Positions 60,261 through 64,000 of a stretch of DNA of 64,000 nt are shown here, piece by piece. Every line of letters begins with the position of its first letter. Positions within the stretch are counted from its first letter, which is position 1. The translations under genes were made by a program, and so were the position numbers. The notes beneath the pieces were generated by a model. That model worked only from the letters and a program-made list of their open reading frames with translations, did no database searches and was not told the DNA's origin. Source of the stretch: Cavenderia fasciculata (taxonomy: Eukaryota > Evosea > Eumycetozoa > Acytosteliales > Cavenderiaceae). The DNA is taken from the NCBI RefSeq assembly GCF_000203815.1, contig NW_004457729.1, forward strand, positions 1,240,674-1,304,673, written 5' to 3'.

Positions 60261-61929
60261 ATGAATAGGAAATGTAAGTTATAAAGAGAGAAAGAGAGAA
60301 AGAGAGAAAGAGAGAAAATGAGTCTTGGTTTTGATATATTAACAAATATATATAATTTATTTAGATTTAAATAGTTGTAGTAGTTATTTAATATTGTTGA
60401 TATTTATTTTTTTGATTATAAATGATGATGATGGGGGATCATCATGTGGTGGAACATGTTGTCATGGTAGTGTAGTGGTGGAAAAAGATGATTATAATAT
60501 AGAAGAGGCAAATACATTGTTGGTACCAATGGAGGGTGCTGGCAGTGCACAATCATTCCTGCATCCTGGAGTATCAAAAACAGAGACCAATATATTGGGT
60601 AGTGCTCCATCATCTGACATTCGATACAGCTTTCCAGTGACACCTGGTATGACCAAACAAGACTATAAATGCACGTATCTTCGTTTTGACATGAATATTG
60701 GTATCGACCCTGGCCAGTTTTCAAGTGTGTTTTATAGTTATCAGTTCTATCTTGTTGGTGCTCGACCATCACTTGGTGTGGTGGGTCTGCAGACCAATGG
60801 CGGCGCCAAGAATCGGTTCATGTTTGGTCTGTTTGCGTCCGAGTATGGCGACCCTGGAGACGGCGGTGTTTGTCGTGCGACCAACGGCACCATCGAGGGC
60901 ATCGCCTTTACACACGGCGGAACCAACAAGTCCGAGGTGACAAGCCAGTGCGCAGTCGTCAGAAACTGGATTCAAAACCACACGTACAGCTTCACTTTGC
61001 GTATGTTGCCCAACTCGATGTTGTCGACGTTTGTCAAGGACTTGAATTCGGATGAGCGATCAATGTTCATGGGTCAGATCTTCCACAACGCAGACTTTAT
61101 CTCGCCGTACACTGCGTATGCCTGGGTACAGTACTATGAGGTTGTTTCGCCCAACGCCAACTGCTTCAATCAGCCGCTGTCCGAGGTCTACTTGGGCCCG
61201 CCGATATGCACCACGCCGTCGGGTGTCGTGATCGAGGGTGCGACGGCGCAGTTTGACAAGGGCATATGTCCCGAGCAGACGGTGGTCAGTGCCAAGGGTA
61301 ACGGCACGTCCCATCTACTCGCCAAAGACAACTCGGTGCGCGGTACCATCAACATGACCGCCATCATCCTGCCACTCATCAACAAGATCTCTAGTCAGGG
61401 GATGGCATGTCTCGACACACTTGCTGGATTGCCCGGTAAACCAGACTATGCCTATCTCGTCGAATGCTCAGACAGACGAACACAACACTATGTCATGTCA
61501 TCGATGGACAACTCGATTAGAACCACCAGTAACCTGTGTGTCTCCATTTGCAACATCACTCGTGTTACCCGAGGTGGACCGTGTTGTATGAATCGATGTG
61601 AGAGTAATGTCGATCCTGCCAGCACTCCACTCACCCAACAATGGAAGCTCCTTCCTCTCAACTACACCCACACTCGTCTCCAGTCGGCCATGAACGCGTC
61701 TCTCTGTCTCACCGCAGTCTCTCCACTCACCCCCAGAAACCCCTATGACCGTGCCGAACCACCCATCCTCACGCTCCAACTATGTCAACAAACCAATGAC
61801 CCCGAATTCCTATCCTATTCATCACATCACCAAATTTGGGCAATTCCATTTAATCTTGATCGTCTAGCTCAACAAAGAAAACTTGAAGAAGAAACAAAAA
61901 CAAAAAAAATGGAAGTTCTAAATAATTAA
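60261..61929 (+). CDS. Membrane-anchored Cys-rich extracellular protein of unknown function
   Basis: Two exons, 60261-60273 and 60365-61929, give 525 residues. The tiny first exon supplies MNRK and the start codon; without it the long frame has no ATG. The second exon begins with a hydrophobic anchor (SYLILLIFIFLII). The body has a strand-rich region (KCTYLRFDMNIGIDPGQF, LGVVGLQTNGGAKNRFMF, FAWVQYY-type) with paired Cys and several N-x-T/S sequons, then a C-terminal part with QWKLLPLNY and SLCLTAVSPLT, recalling a ricin-like lectin fold. The layout loosely resembles bacterial-type lectin-like domains, but I cannot name a family. From about 60780 to 61780 it is far more G/C-rich than its surroundings. 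The intron carries a GAGAAA array. Confidence 0.7.
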
Positions 61930-62070
61930 AAAGAAAGAAATAATAAAAGTCTAAATGTGTGGGCGTTGGATCGCTGACGCTCCCAAAAAAGTTTACAAGC
62001 ATTCGCCCTTGCAGGGCTCATTATATTAAATAAGTTAAAATAGTTAATTTATTTTTAGAAATATTTATTT
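61930..62070. other. Short spacer with two G/C-rich hairpins
   Basis: Hairpin A (61961-61984) pairs GGGCGT with ACGCTCCC with a bulge. Hairpin B (62005-62017) is GCCCT-TGC-AGGGC. Both lie between two convergent genes in AT-rich sequence; they may be a terminator-like structure or an element end. Confidence 0.45.
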
Positions 62071-63989
62071 TTATTGTATTTTATTATTTTTGTCTGCGAT
62101 GTCACTCCAACACTCCAACAAAAGGCCTGGTTGACCCAGCGGGATTGAACGTATTTTTGCTTGGATTGTTGGACACGTGATCATAATGAATGTCTTCACC
62201 ATAGACTCCATGTCGTCGAATGGTGTTGCTATAATTTGGTTTTTGTGTGACATGAGATCCAGAATTCTGTCGGACGCGGTGTAATATGTTCCGGTGTACG
62301 CTTTTTGGTCGTCCTGCTCGAATACTGCCGAGCTCCAATCAATGAGAATTGCGTTCCCTGAGGGACCGATAATAATATTCGAGGCTCGGACGTCTCTGTG
62401 ATTGATACCCATACTGTGTACTTTTTCGAGAGTGTCCATGATCTGAGTGATTAAACCGAAAGGTTAGTATTCATAAAGATGTCTTTATCACAGAACTTTT
62501 ATCTACAGTTGAGAAATGTAAATGAGTATAGTTTTTGATGGTGAATGGTACACCAACAGGGTCAATCGCGATCCAATCTGCATCATGGTGAATGAATTTT
62601 GGGACGTTGTCTACTTTTTCGATCGCCTTCATCATTGCAAGCTCGCACGTCTTGGCCTCTTGGTTGCGGAAAACTTTGACTGCATAAACGTTGTTGTCAT
62701 CATTGTTGGTGACAGCGAAGACATGACTGGAGATCCCAAATCCAAGGTTACGGATGGTGCCATTAGAAAATTTTTGCAAACTCTGTGGGATTGAACAAGG
62801 AGCAGAGGAGAGGAGGCCAAGGAGTTGGTGAAACCCTTTGGAACAGGTAGCAACATTCAAATACATCGGCTTTGTGGCATCGTAATTGAATTCCTTACTT
62901 TGCGTCTTCCAATAAGAATTACGAAAGATATTAGTCTTTTGGTACGCCTAATGATGATTATGTATACTCACTCGAGACACTCTCCAAAATTGTATGCACT
63001 CTCCATTTGTCAGAAAAGCATCGACAAAGAGCTTGTCTGTAGACGAGTGCATCAGAACAATTTCAGCATAACTAATAACCTGGCCTATATCCTTTCCAGT
63101 GAAATTATCGTGTGTCTTGGTGTCACCAACTGCGGCGACCCAAAAAGGATCGAGTGGCTCCCCTTTCTGTGTGACAGTCCAATCCGGCTTTTTTTTGGAA
63201 CCCGTTGTAGGATTAACGAGAGGAGCAATGATAGTGATTTTTTATTATCTGATGTTGTTAACCGGATAGGTGAGTGAAACAAACTAACAAAAGGAAGAGG
63301 TTTTGAGTGTCCAGTGATATTAATGGTGGTTGATAATATTAGGAATGGTTGGAGATGGATTGACCAACAACAATGAGGCAAGTGAAGGGCCTGTAATGTG
63401 AGGAACAAACATAGCAAAACAAAATGACTAGATTTGAATGATGGTGATCGGTTGATCCACCAATTAGTGGAAAAGAGATGGGTGATAAAAATAAAAGGGT
63501 GTCGAGTGATAAAGAGTGGTGTAGCTTGGCGAATGAACAATGGTATTTGATTTGGACCAAAGGATTATAAATATGAATGAACACAAGAGGTCAATAACAT
63601 GAAAGATGAACAAACAAAATGACAAGATGTTGAATGATTGTGTTTGGTTAAAAGAGATGGGTAGTGCATTGATGAGATAAAACAAAAGATAATCAACAAG
63701 GGTTGTTTGAGATGGATATGTTGATAATATAATGAAGAAATGGAAGGGAATGATGCTTTGATAAAAAGGATGTGCCTTACCTTGGGGAGGAGCAGTAGAG
63801 GGAATAGATGTATTTCTTTCTACGAGTTTTTGAGCGAAAAATTGTAATACATCTAAACCCATTCCATGTTGTCCAATAATAATAATATTAGCATTGGCTT
63901 CATTTTCATCAATAAACGTGGAACATGCGCTCTTTTGAGCAACAGTGAAATCAGTTCCCTTGACCAATTCCCGAGCTTTCTGTTGTGCT
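62071..63989 (-). CDS. Crinkler-like effector gene: nuclease-like plus protein kinase-like domains, partial
   Basis: The 5' end lies beyond the window. Three coding parts are visible on the minus strand, in gene order. First, 63989-63781 (FTVAQKSACSTFIDENEANA, then IIIIGQHGMGLD). Second, about 63215-62960, a PD-(D/E)xK nuclease-like part with KPDWTVTQ and FWVAAVGDTKTHDN. Third, a kinase-like part from about 62915 to 62071 with the glycine loop LGFGISSHVFAV, VYAVKVF, the catalytic loop HRDVRASNIII and LIDWSSAVF in place of DFG. A nuclease followed by an unusual kinase is the layout described for Crinkler-type effector families and FunK1-like kinases in many eukaryotes. A roughly 500-base low-complexity stretch separates the first two parts. 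Whether the copy is whole cannot be judged from this window. Confidence 0.5.
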
Positions 63990-64000
63990 AGAAAAAAAAA

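Noticed and set aside
60416-61779. Minus-strand frames opposite the membrane-anchored orphan
   Set aside because: Shadows caused by G/C-rich codons; no start or splice context.

Overview
The window is nuclear DNA from a social amoeba (dictyostelid). The evidence is very AT-rich spacers full of ATT/AAT, TTTATA and GAAA microsatellites, coding runs of Asn, Gln, Thr and Ser, and short introns (mostly 60-100 bases, GTATGT or GTAAGT to TTTTAG). The gene families also fit: Rab11A, an Entamoeba-type GH25 lysozyme, VPS13, and a tRNA gene with repeat and LINE-like debris behind it. Many long exons use more G/C-ending codons than I would expect of Dictyostelium discoideum, so another dictyostelid group is more likely. 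I cannot name the species. Exons were joined by eye from splice sites and reading phase.

Layout. 1-8.6 kb: the start of a probable RNA polymerase III subunit RPC4 gene (-), a U11/U12-65K-like splicing factor (+), a young 2.35-kb DDE DNA transposon with perfect 30-bp ends, a secreted lysozyme (+), a CBS-domain AMPK-gamma-like protein (-) and protein phosphatase 1 inhibitor-3 (+). 10-15 kb: Rab11A (+), coding-like blocks of unknown origin, a secreted orphan (-), tRNA-Gln(UUG) with a 13-bp minisatellite and LINE-like remnant behind it, and a small orphan (+). 15-24 kb: Nup93 (-), COX14-like (+), a tiny spliced gene whose second intron is an inverted-repeat element (-), PM20D1-like peptidase (+) and a secreted PLC-type phosphoesterase (-). 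24-34 kb: an orphan with a poly-Asn frameshift (+), AK6 (+), membrane alkaline phosphatase (-) and an ankyrin-TBC RabGAP (-).

35-49 kb: a PC4 coactivator whose N terminus copies the histone H3 tail (+), a MATH/USP7-like/coiled-coil/RING protein with dead-looking protease sites (-), the mitochondrial helicase Twinkle (+), a low-complexity protein (-), a tyrosine phosphatase (-) and phosphatidylserine synthase (+). 49-59 kb: one VPS13 gene of about 3,200 codons (-). 60-64 kb: a membrane-anchored Cys-rich orphan (+) and the 3' part of a Crinkler-like nuclease-kinase gene (-) running off the window.

Most genes are housekeeping genes in divergent or convergent pairs; there are no operons. Some share themes (Rab11A and an ankyrin-TBC RabGAP; VPS13 and PS synthase in lipid traffic; COX14 and Twinkle in mitochondria), but nothing shows they are co-regulated. 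The items most worth a second look are the H3-mimic PC4, the pseudo-deubiquitinase fused to a RING, the intron built from an inverted-repeat element, and the zinc-finger DDE transposon.
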